Part shown: positions 9,046 through 19,300 of the stretch, one piece after another
Position numbering within the stretch: the first letter of the stretch is position 1
Layout of the letters: each line of letters starts with the position of its first letter
Origin: Candidatus Electrothrix aestuarii
Lineage (GTDB): Bacteria > Desulfobacterota > Desulfobulbia > Desulfobulbales > Desulfobulbaceae
NCBI GenBank assembly: GCA_032595685.2
Contig: CP159373.1
Span: 269,001 to 333,000 of the forward strand
Direction: 5' to 3'
Length of the DNA: 64,000 nucleotides
Translations under genes and position numbers: made by a program
The notes under the pieces: model-generated
Database searches by the model: none
What the model saw: only the letters and a program-made list of their open reading frames with translations
What the model was told of the DNA's origin: nothing

Positions 9046-9960
9046 ATGAATAAGTATCTCCTTCTTATCATTCTTTCATTTTTCAGTCTGGCAGATAAAG
9101 CCTATGGCTATGAGATAGTGATACTCAAAAATAGTACGAGCAAAATTAACCAAGATATTCAGGATGTCTTTACGAAAGAATTTAATCAGCGCACTCCTCA
9201 GGGTGGTCTCAAAACCATACAACGAAACCAAATAAAAGATATCCTCATGACCAAGGAGGAGAAAGGGAGCTACACTAGTGCAATACAAAGCTTCCATCCT
9301 GATCTGATCCTCGCCATTGGTAGCCAAGCGCTGGAAGAGGCCCTCCTCGTTCCTGATGTTCCTGTTGTTCACCTCCTCGTCGTTCATCCAGAAGACATTA
9401 TCACTGAGAGTAAGCCCGTCATAGGTGTGAGCCTTTCCATACCACCGAAAGTACAACTGGATGAAATGAGTAATAAACTCCCCAAGGTAAAACGAGTGGG
9501 GATTATCTATGACCCTGGGCAAAGCAGCGAAATGGTCGAGCAGATGAAAGCGCTCAGGCCTGATCTGGATTTCATCGCTCTGGGCACGCAAGACATATCT
9601 GTGGTTCCTGACTTGATCCATTCCTTACGTGGCAAGGTGGACCTCCTCTGGATGCTGCCTGACCTCACAGCAACCAACAAGATAACCATTCAGAGCTATG
9701 TCCTCTTCTCAGCGAGAAACAAAATTCCTCTGCTGACTTTTTCTGAGAAACTCCTTAACCAGGGAGCGACCCTCGCCATAACCTTTGCTATAGATGAGAT
9801 AGCCAAACAGGCTGCAATCTTGGCTATGGACATGCTGCTTCATCCTATCAGGAGAGAACAGACAGGTCTTGTTCCCCCTCCGGTGCATACCAAATTTAAT
9901 CCTGTCATGGCGGCAAAGTTAGGAATACCCACCCCAGAGACGAGAGGAACAGATGAATAA
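9046..9960 (+). CDS. Periplasmic ABC_sub_bind-family protein
   Basis: 304 residues from the ATG at 9046; this start gives a proper signal peptide (MNKYLLLIILSFFSLADKAYG) whereas the longer frame begins at TTG with a polar extension. The mature part has the ABC_sub_bind layout: YEIVILKNS, FHPDLILAIGSQALEEAL, VPVVHLLVVHPEDI, PKVKRVGIIYDPGQSSEMVEQM, LLWMLPDLTA, IPLLTFSEKLLNQGA. These proteins bind small ligands in the periplasm. No permease or ATPase is adjacent; the next gene, overlapping by 8 bases, is a membrane histidine kinase. The protein is therefore more likely a ligand sensor for that kinase than a transporter part. Confidence 0.88.
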   Translation: MNKYLLLIILSFFSLADKAYGYEIVILKNSTSKINQDIQDVFTKEFNQRTPQGGLKTIQRNQIKDILMTKEEKGSYTSAIQSFHPDLILAIGSQALEEALLVPDVPVVHLLVVHPEDIITESKPVIGVSLSIPPKVQLDEMSNKLPKVKRVGIIYDPGQSSEMVEQMKALRPDLDFIALGTQDISVVPDLIHSLRGKVDLLWMLPDLTATNKITIQSYVLFSARNKIPLLTFSEKLLNQGATLAITFAIDEIAKQAAILAMDMLLHPIRREQTGLVPPPVHTKFNPVMAAKLGIPTPETRGTDE

Positions 9961-11707
9961 GCCCTTTCTTCTTTTTCCGAAGAGCTTGAGCGCCAAAATA
10001 TTTTTCTTCCTGATTATATCTATGGTGTGTATTATCGCAGTGTTTAATATTATTTTAATCGATATCCAAAAAAGGACGTATAAATCTTCCCACGATGCAC
10101 ATGGGGCTACCCTTATGCGCCTGCTTGTCCACTCGGTCACTCTGCCCGTTATTACTGAAAGAAAAGCTGATATATCTGCTTCTGTATCGGGGCTGCTACA
10201 GCAGGATGATGTGCTTGAGGTGGTTATTTGGAATAAAGAGGGACAAGTACTCCTGCAAGAAACAAAAGATCCAAAAGCCCCAAAAAGCATCACAAAAAGC
10301 GCTCTGGAAATAGAAAAGTCTTTTCACAAACTGCATGCGAAAGGCCAGCAGAGCATGGAAAAAGAGGATAGCTTTATTTTATGGGGGCCGGTTTTTTTAA
10401 ATGCACATCAAACCACAGAAGAATATTGGTATTTTGAAGAAGAGAATAAGAGCTCAGATAAAGAATTTGTTGGCTCTGCGGCAATTGTTCTGTCGAAAAA
10501 ATTCTTTGACAAAGGCATGCATAATATTCTTGTGCAAACAGGAACCTCGGCCCTTATCGTTCTTGCCATCATCGTATTGACAACATTTCTCATTATCCAA
10601 AATGTAACGGAACCATTACGGGAATTAATCCTGACTATAAGGGCGCGAGAAGGAAGAAACGACCAGCCCAGTGATTTGAAGATGTTGACCGAAACCTATA
10701 CCAACATGCTTGAGGATCTGGAGCAGTCTTTTCAAACCATTAGCGAATTAAACGAAGGACTTGAAGAGCAAGTAAACATCCGAACAGCCCAGCTCACCGA
10801 GGCAAATAAGGAACTCCATCAGAAACAACAAAAACTTGAGCGCAGTAATACGGATCTGGTCGAGGCACTGAATCGCTTAAAAGAAACCCAGGAGCAACTC
10901 ATCCAGAAAGAAAAACTTGCAGCTATAGGACAGCTTGTGGCTGGAGTGGCACATGAACTGAACAATACAGTGAATTTTATTTCCGGTGCTTTCCCTTCTT
11001 TGCAACGTTCTCTAGCAGAAATGAAAGAAGTCCTTGCCGGATATGAAGCAGTCGAAGAAGCAAGAGGAACCAATCTACTGGAAAAAAAATTTGAGGAGGT
11101 AGAAAGTACAAAAGAAAAACTTGCTTATGAGGAGCTGCTGCTTACCATTGATCAACTGATGGAAAATATAGAAGAAGGAACCACACGTACAACGCGTATC
11201 GTTCGCGATCTTAAAATCTTTTCCCGAGAAGATGCGGAAAAGATTATGCCGATTGATCTGCACACAATTATTGATTCCACGCTTAATTATATTGATAAAC
11301 AATCATTACAGGATATAACTATTCATCGTACCTACGGCTCTTTGCCGCTCGTTCATTGCCTGCCCGGACGAATAGGCCAGGTATTTCTCAATATCATAAA
11401 TAACGGCATTCAGGCTATGGACGGAACAGGGCAATTGACGATTAGGACGGAGCAGAGAAATGAACAGATTCATGTGATTTTTTCCGACACGGGCTGCGGC
11501 ATTCATGCAGAGGACGTAGCAAATATTTTTGATCCTTTTTTTACCACCAAGGAAGTTGGCTTAGGAACCGGGCTTGGGCTTGGGATATCGTACTCAATCA
11601 TCAAACAACATGGTGGCGATATCAAAGTACGGAGCGTTGTTGGCAAGGGATCGACATTTGAAATTATTTTACCAATAAATCCCAGAGAACTCTCTCAAGA
11701 TGCATAA
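9953..11707 (+). CDS. Membrane sensor histidine kinase
   Basis: 584 residues. Transmembrane helices at about 14-36 and 195-220 enclose a periplasmic sensor domain of about 155 residues. After the second helix come a HAMP-like linker and a long coiled coil (about 255-325). The HisKA domain has AAIGQLVAGVAHELNNTVNF with the phospho-acceptor His at 334. The ATPase domain has NIINNGIQAMDGTG, FSDTGCGIH, DPFFTTKE and GTGLGLGISYSIIKQHGG. The gene overlaps the binding-protein gene by 8 bases (translational coupling), so a periplasmic ligand complex probably drives it. The adjacent REC-kinase hybrid is the likely next element. Confidence 0.93.
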   Translation: MNKPFLLFPKSLSAKIFFFLIISMVCIIAVFNIILIDIQKRTYKSSHDAHGATLMRLLVHSVTLPVITERKADISASVSGLLQQDDVLEVVIWNKEGQVLLQETKDPKAPKSITKSALEIEKSFHKLHAKGQQSMEKEDSFILWGPVFLNAHQTTEEYWYFEEENKSSDKEFVGSAAIVLSKKFFDKGMHNILVQTGTSALIVLAIIVLTTFLIIQNVTEPLRELILTIRAREGRNDQPSDLKMLTETYTNMLEDLEQSFQTISELNEGLEEQVNIRTAQLTEANKELHQKQQKLERSNTDLVEALNRLKETQEQLIQKEKLAAIGQLVAGVAHELNNTVNFISGAFPSLQRSLAEMKEVLAGYEAVEEARGTNLLEKKFEEVESTKEKLAYEELLLTIDQLMENIEEGTTRTTRIVRDLKIFSREDAEKIMPIDLHTIIDSTLNYIDKQSLQDITIHRTYGSLPLVHCLPGRIGQVFLNIINNGIQAMDGTGQLTIRTEQRNEQIHVIFSDTGCGIHAEDVANIFDPFFTTKEVGLGTGLGLGISYSIIKQHGGDIKVRSVVGKGSTFEIILPINPRELSQDA

Positions 11708-11788
11708 TCAGGAGCGCGTTATCTTGGATATTTACGAATGATTTCAAATTGAAATCCAAAAACATAGGGCGTTATCAGGAGAGGCGTT

Positions 11789-12862
11789 TTGACAAAACTC
11801 AAGCTGCTGTATGTTGACGATGAACGGGTCAACCTAACGAATTTTACAATTGCTTTTAAAAAAAAATACCAGATATATACAGCGAACTCCGGCCCGGAAG
11901 CACTGAAGATTTTTCAGGAGAATGACGATATCGCCATTGTTGTCACGGACCAACGTATGCCCGGCATGACAGGCGTTGAGTTACTGCAACATATTAAAGA
12001 ACATAATGAGGATGCTATCCGGATTATCTTAACAGCCTATACGGATGCTACGGATATAATTGACTCAATCAATAAGGGGCATATTTACCAGTACATCGTC
12101 AAACCTTGGGTGGAGAATGAAATATTACAGGTGCTTGACAAGGCCGGTGAAATTTTTCTCCTTGTCCGTGAAAATAAACGCCTTGTAAAAGAATTACAGC
12201 GCCTCTCTGCCCGGCTTATCGATGCCCAGGAAAATGAAAGAAAGCGTATTGCAATGGAACTGCATGATGATATTGGGCAAAACCTTATAGCATTGAAAAT
12301 GCAATTCAATAATTTTTGTTTTCAGCTTGAATCAAGCGACAAGGAAGAGATACAGGAAACAGCCACTATTATCAGTAGCACCTTGCAAAGAACCCTGGAA
12401 AGCACCAGATGTATTTGCCAGAATCTCTGGCCACTGGTTGTTGAAAAATTCGGCTGTGACCTGGCCCTGAAGGAATTGCTGGATAACTTCAGCCGAGATT
12501 ACAGTATAGAAGTTATTTCAGGCGGTATTCAAATTCAGCAGTACTTCTCAAAACACGATCAATACCAAATCTATCGAATACTACAAGAAATATTAAACAA
12601 TATCGGAAAACATTCTGGAACGAAAAAGATCAAGATTCAGGCGACCTGCAACGAGGACTCCCTGTGTATTGAAATCGCCGACTTTGGCTGTGGTTTTGAC
12701 CCACCGGATCTGGCTGGCAATCAGGAGAAAAAAGGCTGCTTGGGCTTAACGACCATCCGGGAAAGAGCAACTATCCTCGGGGGCAGCATTGATATCCAGA
12801 GTTGCCGAGAAAAAGGAACGCAATGCATCTTGGTATTACCTCACTCCGGTGCTCTTTACTAA
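11789..12862 (+). CDS. Response regulator receiver fused to HisKA_3-type kinase
   Basis: 357 residues starting with TTG, supported by the AGGAGAGG site a few bases upstream. The receiver domain (1-125) has LYVDDE, the phosphorylatable Asp at 54 in VVTDQRMPG, LTAY and VKPW. It is followed by a NarL-class dimerisation helix, RIAMELHDDIGQNL with His at 159, and an ATPase domain with EILNNIGKHS, IADFGCGFD and GLTTIRERA. There is no DNA-binding domain, so it passes phosphate to another regulator outside the window. The receiver likely takes phosphate from the preceding kinase. Confidence 0.92.
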   Translation: MTKLKLLYVDDERVNLTNFTIAFKKKYQIYTANSGPEALKIFQENDDIAIVVTDQRMPGMTGVELLQHIKEHNEDAIRIILTAYTDATDIIDSINKGHIYQYIVKPWVENEILQVLDKAGEIFLLVRENKRLVKELQRLSARLIDAQENERKRIAMELHDDIGQNLIALKMQFNNFCFQLESSDKEEIQETATIISSTLQRTLESTRCICQNLWPLVVEKFGCDLALKELLDNFSRDYSIEVISGGIQIQQYFSKHDQYQIYRILQEILNNIGKHSGTKKIKIQATCNEDSLCIEIADFGCGFDPPDLAGNQEKKGCLGLTTIRERATILGGSIDIQSCREKGTQCILVLPHSGALY

Positions 12863-12872
12863 GACAGAGAAA

Positions 12873-12891
12873 CTCAGGGAGTTTCCCTGAG
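12873..12891. terminator. Hairpin CTCAGGGA-GTT-TCCCTGAG
   Basis: A perfect 8-bp stem with a 3-base loop 11 bases after the stop of the REC-kinase gene. No T-run follows on either side, so termination by it is uncertain. Confidence 0.4.
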
Positions 12892-12905
12892 CAGAGAGCC
12901 TCTTC

Positions 12906-13296
12906 TCAGCACCAAATCACTTCAGCAAACAAAACCCCGGAAAGCATGCTTTCTGCCGGAATCCTGACCGGACGATCCGGCACAGGGATGTCAAACCGAG
13001 TCACCCATCGCCTGACAGCATCCACCATCACGGACATAGCCCGTTCCACCTCGGTTACCTCCTGGCAATGCTCAATAGTGACAAACGGACCACCGCCTCG
13101 ATTCCCACGTTAATCTCATGCATCCAGGACTGGAAAAAGGTGGTTTTGCCGGTCTGGCGTGGTGCGCGCAAAACCCAGTAAAGTTCGTCCCGGATATAGC
13201 ACGGTCCAGGTTAGCATCTATCAGCCGGTCCTTGGGCGGCAGCATGTAGTGCAGGCGGGGGAAGCAGGGACCGGTGGTGTTGAAGTGTTTTGCCAT
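12906..13296 (-). pseudogene. N-terminal relic of an AAA ATPase
   Basis: The ATG at 13296 opens MAKHFNTTGPCFPRLHYMLP, typical of AAA-ATPase_like proteins that often accompany PD-(D/E)XK nucleases. After LDR a base is missing near 13200 and the frame continues YIRDELYWVLRAPRQTGKTT, which carries the Walker A motif. A second shift near 13100 continues FVTIEHCQEVTEVERAMSVM and reaches a stop at 12906. Only about 130 of the several hundred expected residues remain. It lies immediately downstream of the nuclease copies and is clearly non-functional as read. Confidence 0.75.
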
Positions 13297-13320
13297 GATA
13301 TGTTTTTTTCCTCATGATTG

Positions 13321-13349
13321 AAGGGGCACGACACGTCGTGTACCCTTAC
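13321..13349. repeat. Small palindrome of the AGGGGCACGACAC type
   Basis: AGGGGCACGAC and GTCGTGTACCCT face each other around a short centre. It resembles the palindrome at 19910-19937 in size and in its purine-rich outer arms, and is probably another dispersed repeat. Confidence 0.5.
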
Positions 13350-13364
13350 GGAGCTGTCCAGAGA

Positions 13365-14224
13365 TTATTTTTTGCCGAGCTGTTGCTTTAATTCCTCAAT
13401 AAGCTTTTTCTGATCATCAAGCTCTCTTCTCTGATCATCAAGTTCCCTTTTCTGATCATTGATGGTTTTATCACGCACCGCGATGATGCGTTCAAGACCG
13501 CCGAGTTCCTCTATGATTTCATCCTCTACATCCATCGTTCTCCTGACCTGGGGTTCGGAAGCCGCTTTTATCAGTCTTCGGATCACCTCCCTGTACTCCG
13601 CAGGGTACTCGGACTCAGAAATATCAAGAAAATGGGGCGTCTTCACCGAAGCGGGCTGCTCGAACACTGCCAGCACCTTTTCCAGCAGGTTTCTCCGTTT
13701 TTTCTGAGTTCGGGGATCTGAATGACGAAGCTGTCGTGGGTCAGGCTTTCAATAAATTCTTCCTGAACCGGAAGTTCCCCGCCCGTGGCGTTGTCGTAAT
13801 ACTTCCGCTCCACCCTGATGACCGGAACATGAACATTGTCCAGCCGGTGGCCCAGAAAATAAATACTCAGGATCGGACATGCCTTTGATCTGTCCCCCTG
13901 TTCGTACACGTTGTTTTTATTGGAGTACTGTTTGCCGAGATAATTGCGGAACCGCATGATGTCGGTGGAGAATTTAGCCTTCTGTATTTCAATAATAATT
14001 CGTTTGAAATTCCCGTCGGGCAGGCGCACGGTCGCGGCAAAGTCGAGCCGGTAGACCGTGAGCGATCTGTTTCCCTTGTCCACATCATCGCTGTATTCTG
14101 TGGGCTGGAATTCAAGGCTTTCTATCTCCTCGCCAATGATGAGAGAGATGATCTTTTTTGCTACGCTGTTGTCGTCCATCAGATATTTGAACACAACATC
14201 ATACACCGGATTCGCTATCTGCAC
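13365..14224 (-). pseudogene. Rpn/PD-(D/E)XK nuclease family, copy A, frame-broken
   Basis: First (downstream) of three tandem copies. The frame from 14224 encodes MQIANPVYDVVFKYLMDD..., with the nuclease signature Asp61 (YRLDFAA), Glu79 and Gln81 (IIIEIQK). It shifts at 13697-13703, where the minus strand reads A AAA AAC; a -1 slip there joins it to the downstream frame ending in a coiled coil (repeats of KRELDDQ) and LGKK. The joined product would be about 285 residues, the normal size of this family (PDDEXK_2/TIGR01784-like, related to E. coli RpnA, which cleaves DNA and promotes RecA-independent recombination). It may be a decayed gene or one read by frameshifting. Confidence 0.8.
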
Positions 14225-14243
14225 TGTTTTCGTCCTGATATTT

Positions 14244-15315
14244 TTATTTTTTGCCCAGTTTTCGCTTTAATTCCGCAATGAGCCTGTCCTTCTCGTCAAG
14301 CTCCCTGTCTTTCTGCTCGATGGTTTTATCACGCACCGCGATGATGCGTTCAAGACCGCCGAGTTCCTCTATGATTTCATCCTCTACATCCATCGTTCTC
14401 CTGACCTGGGGTTCGGAAGCAGCTTTTATCAGTCTTCGGATCACCTCCCTGTACTCCGCAGGGTACTCGGACTCAGAAATATCAAGAAAATGGGGCGTTT
14501 TTTCGAAACGGGCTGTTCAAATACCGCCAGCACCTTTTCCAGCAGGTTTCTCCGTTTCCGCCTGAGTTCGGGAATCTGAATGACGAAGCTGTCGTGGGTC
14601 AGGCTTTCAATAAATTCTTCCCGAACCGGAAGTTCCCCGCCCGTGGCGTTGTCGTAATACTTCCGCTCCACCCTGATGACCGGAACATGAACATTGTCCA
14701 GCCGGTGGCCCAGAAAATAAATACTCAGGATCGGACATGCCTTTGATCTGTCCCCCTGTTCGTACACGTTGTTTTTATTGGAGTACTGTCTGGCGAGATA
14801 ATTGCGGAACCGCATGATGTCGGTGGAGAATTTAGCCTTCTGTATTGGGTGCGGCTCTTCTGTTTTGATGTTAACATATTTATAATATATCAATTGTAGA
14901 TTTCAAATTGAGTGTTATTCGCTCGAACTGCTCTACTTTTAATCCGGTAAAAATAGACCCCATAATTACCACCACATTAACAGGAGCAGTTTAGACAAAT
15001 AGCACTTAAAGTGAAATGAAGTATTGGCACTTTTTCAATACCCTAGCTTTGATTTAGAAGAGCCGCACCCTTCTGTATTTCAATAATAATTCGTTTGAAA
15101 TTTCCGTCGGGCAGGCGCACGGTTGCGGCGAAGTCGAGCCGGTAGACCGTGAGCGATCTGTTTCCCTTGTCCACATCATCGCTGTATTCCGTGGGCTGGA
15201 ATTCAAGGCTTTCTATCTCCTCGCCAATGATGAGAGAGATGATCTTTTTTGCTACGCTGTTGTCGTCCATCAGATATTTGAAGACAACATCATACACCGG
15301 ATTCGCTATCTGCAC
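14244..15315 (-). pseudogene. Rpn/PD-(D/E)XK nuclease family, copy B, split by a MITE
   Basis: Middle tandem copy. The N-terminal part (15315 down to about 15071) is identical in plan to the other copies up to IIIEIQK. A 224-bp element at 14847-15070 then interrupts it, and the frame resumes at AKFSTDIMRFRNYL. Here the ELRRKRRNLLEK region is in frame, unlike copies A and C, but a different A-run at 14498-14503 (TCG AAA AAA CGC) shifts the frame before the TPHFLDISE segment. The last part, ending near 14244, is again the coiled-coil tail. This copy cannot make a full protein as read. Confidence 0.85.
14847..15070. mobile_element. MITE-like element, 224 bp, 15-bp inverted ends
   Basis: Both ends carry the inverted repeat GGGTGCGGCTCTTCT (14847-14861 and 15056-15070). 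It is flanked by a perfect 9-bp target duplication, TTCTGTATT, at 14838-14846 and 15071-15079. Comparing with copies A and C shows the empty site directly: they have one TTCTGTATT and continuous nuclease sequence. The interior is AT-rich and has no gene. The parent transposase is not in the window. Confidence 0.95.
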
Positions 15316-15334
15316 TGTTTTTGTCCTGATATTT

Positions 15335-16173
15335 TTATTTTTTGCCCAGTTGTTGCTTTAATTTCGCAATGAGTCTGTCCTTCTCGTCAAGCTCCCTGTC
15401 TTTCTGCTCGATGGTTTTATCACGCACCGCGATGATGCGTTCAAGACCGCCGAGTTCCTCTATGATTTCATCCTCTATATCCATCGTTCTCCTGACCCGG
15501 GGTTCGGAAGCGGCTTTTATCAGTCTTCGGATCACCTCCCTGTACTCCGCAGGGTACTCGGACTCAGAAATATCAAGAAAATGGGGCGTTTTCTTCGAAA
15601 CGGGCTGCTCGAACACCGCCAGCACCTTTTCCAGCAGGTTTCTCCGTTTTTCCTGAGTTCGGGGATCTGAATGACAAAGCTGTCGTGGGTCAGGCTTTCA
15701 ATAAATTCTTCCTGAACCGGAAGTTCTCCGCCTGTGGCGTTGTCGTAATACTTCCGCTCCACCCTGATGACCGGAACATGAACCTTGTCCAGCCGGTGGC
15801 CCAGAAAATAAATACTCAGGATCGGACAGGCCTTTGATCTGTCCCCCTGTTCGTACACGTTGTTTTTATTGGAGTACTGTTTGCCGAGATAATTGCGGAA
15901 CCGCATGATGTCGGTGGAGAATTTAGCCTTCTGTATTTCAATAATAATTCGTTTGAAATTCCCGTCGGGCAGGCGCACGGTCGCGGCGAAGTCGAGCCGG
16001 TAGACCGTGAGCGATCTGTTTCCCTTGTCCACATCATCGCTGTATTCCGTGGGCTGGAATTCAAGGCTTTCTATCTCCTCGCCGATGATGAGAGAGATGA
16101 TCTTTTTTGCTACGCCGTTGTCGTCCATCAGATATTTGAACACAACATCATACACCGGATTCGCTATCTGCAC
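15335..16173 (-). pseudogene. Rpn/PD-(D/E)XK nuclease family, copy C, frame-broken
   Basis: First copy in transcription order. The N-terminal frame starts at 16173 with the same MQIANPVYD opening and carries Asp61/Glu79/Gln81. The frame changes at 15646-15652 (minus strand G AAA AAC), the same place as in copy A but with a five-A run, and the C-terminal frame runs to 15335. Copies A, B and C are separated by only 19 bases and are nearly identical, so they arose by recent tandem duplication. The common need for a -1 shift is notable; decay, programmed slippage or base-call error are all possible. Confidence 0.8.
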
Positions 16174-16327
16174 TGTTTTCGTCCTGATATTTTAATATTA
16201 ACGGTGCGCAGAACGCACTCTAATTGACTGTATTTTAAAGAAGTATTACCTTGCAGCTTTAACGATAGCTTGTTTCTGGGTGGGTGGCAAGCTGGTTCAA
16301 AGAAGAGAGAGAATACCAAAAACAAAC

Positions 16328-19300
16328 CTACCTAACCTCTCGATCAGGTATATCAGGTATCTTTGTCTGCCCCAAAGGATCTTTCATTCTTTGAATTACT
16401 GCTGGAACAAACAAAAAATCTCCTCCATCATGACCAGTCATCCTTATATTTGCGTACTGAGGCGTTTGGTATGAATTGAGAACAACGAAATATTTAACCT
16501 GATCAAACAAAGAATCTCCATCTAAAATTTCTTGATTTTTCTCTAGTTCCTCAAGAAATGCTTTTGCAAAAACAGAATGTCTCCCCCCAGCGGAATCCAT
16601 AACAAATTCATTACCTCCTGATGTCAGGACAGTGCGTGATCGTCTCTCAAACATCCGTTGGAGCCATTTTATCTTAGGCATACCTTCAATAAGTTTTACA
16701 CCATGATGCCGCGCCACCAAGTTGGAAGAATCCCCCTGCACCACAGGATCGGAAGAATCACCCTGCACCAATGGGTTAGAAGATTCATCCCTCAATAGCG
16801 AGTTAGCAAGCTCAAAGCCATCAGACACTACCAACACATGCTTTGCCGGGATTGCTTTGAGCGCAGGCAACACACTTAGCATGGGAATCCAGTTAACATC
16901 GACCTCTGGTTCCGCATCCACGGGTAACCAGTAGCCCCCCCCGCCACCAGGCCACCCCAGAGCAGCATACCCTGCATAATAAATCAACAGATTGCTTTTT
17001 TCTTCATTCACATTTTTACGCAAAAGATAAATTTCTCTCATAATCTGATATCTATCAGCATCAATCAACAGTTTAACAGCAAAGTTATATTTTTTTTCCA
17101 AGATGTTGGCTACAGCTATTGCATCACTCTCAGGTGTTCTCAATTTACTAAGGTATTTATAATTTTGATTCCCTATCACAAGAGCATGAAATTTTCCAAA
17201 AAAATTTTCAGATGAACCACTTAACAATTTTCCCTGTTCCACTTTATCGATTTCATTATTCTTTAAATTGGACAAGATTGCATTCTTCTGATCTGATGCT
17301 ATTTCTAAAACTTCTTTCTTGTTTTGTAAAACAGTCACCTGATGCCAAGCTGTGTTGATATTCAATGCCTGCGGCTGGATATCGTACTTCCCTATTGGCA
17401 ACACCAGAGTACGATTAGCCCGAGCCGTAACCGCAAACAGAGGTCCGCGCAGGGTAATTTCGCTATCACGAAGCACATTACGTTCTTTATCCGTAACAAC
17501 CAGCTCACCGGTTTTACCCTGGGACTCCTCTACCTTTTCATATCTCAATCGAACAAGCTGATTCTCGTTGATCGACCCAAGATCTACCGTATAGGCAGGC
17601 TGTAACTCCTGATCATAAAAGACCAACTGCCATTCTTTCCGCAAAGACAAACGGGTTTCCACAGGAAGACGCAGCAGTCCCTCTGTGCTGGACCGTTTTT
17701 TAGGTGTACTCCCGCTTTCCTCTACCCCAACCCAACCAGTGCCTCCACTCTCTTCCGCCAGCACAGACAGACGGACCTCTCCCTGTCCTGCCCCCTGCCA
17801 TTGCTGAATCCCCAAGCCGGAAGCCATCAAAAGAGCCAGAACCAACACCACTGCCCCTCCCCATTGCAACCAGCTCAGGGGATAACGCTTCAGTAAGGAA
17901 AGACCACTCCGCTTACCGAAAAGCCGGGCGAGTCTTTGTAAACTATCCTTGCTCCTTGCCAACCTCTCGCGTAACGGAATTGGGTTCACCCCTTCTAAAG
18001 AAGCCTTGAGAGAATACTCAAGCGGCGTCCCCTCAAGTACAGCTAATCCTTTCAGGGCCTGATCCGGCTTAAGGTGAATATTTAAAAGCTGATAATGCTT
18101 TTGCCAGGCAAGATAGGCCAAACTCCCCTCGACACTGGCCTGATCACCCAATGCCCTGTCCCTGCTTTTCTCCAACTCTGTCAGGATATACTGAAGTATT
18201 TCCTCCTGTCGTCCCTGCTCAAACCGGGTGAAAAATCCCTGCTCCAAGACCTCCCGCACCGCAGAGGAAAAGGAAATCCCTCCCTTACCCAAACTGCTTC
18301 CGGGCAGACCCATCAGGCGCTCAATCCGTTCCGGGGCTAGCCTGGCAAAGAATTCCCTGCGCAGGCCATCAGCAAGCCCCAGTGGGGTCGGCTGCAACAG
18401 GGCACAAGCTTGTGCCCAGGGTAGAGCATCACCCAGCCGGGTTTCCAGCTGCATGTTGATATCTGCATCCCCTCGCAACAGAGGAGCCTGCCGTGCTCCC
18501 GAACTGACCTCCTGCCGGGAAGTGCTCTCGGTGAGAAAACGGGTAAAGGCAGCAAGCAGGCCAGCCTTGGTCGCAGGATAGGTGGCAATGCCGTAGCGGG
18601 TACTCACCGCTGCGTCCTGTTGGAAACGATCCGTCCGCAACTGCATCCAGGCAAGATAGGGCCAGCGGGCCAGTTCTTCCAGAGTATGACCGTAGCGCTT
18701 CCTATCCACCTGTGCAGAGAAGATCAGGAGGAGGTAGCCATTCCTCCCCGCCTCGTAATCAGCCAGAAAACGCATGCGCCCATCTTCCGGGTAAAAGATG
18801 GCCGGATCATCGTAATACCGCCCGAAAACAAGCTGCACCCCAAGCCTTGTCAGACCCGCCCGAAGTTCCCCAGCAAGGGGATTAAGGCGAAGGGCCTCAG
18901 GATTGCTCTGATTAACCAGGATAATGACCCGGCGCAGCTCTTTCTTCTGGGGAAAAACCATGCTGGGCAGCCCAGCATGTTCGGCAGTGGCTGCCACCGA
19001 ACGGAGGATATCCGGTTCGCGGCCCGGTCGGTCGCTTTGGAAATAACCGAGACAATCGGCAAGATGGGACAGGGTTTCCCGGTCAATCCGTGATGCTGGT
19101 TTGCCGCCCACCCGGTCTAAAGGAAAAAGACGGGGCAGCGTGGGGTCATCTTTCTTCCAAAAGGCCGGTTCATCCTTGGGAACCCTCTGTGCACGATACA
19201 AATACAACCCATAGAGGAGACAAAGGAGAAAGATCCCAGCGGCTATCCCTGCGGTTTGCTTCCAGGCATCATTGCCCGCAAGAGGGGTGAGTTCCCGGCT

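Noticed and set aside
13072-13296. Complete 74-residue protein
   Set aside because: It is only the first frame of the broken AAA ATPase; the Walker A motif lies in the next frame.
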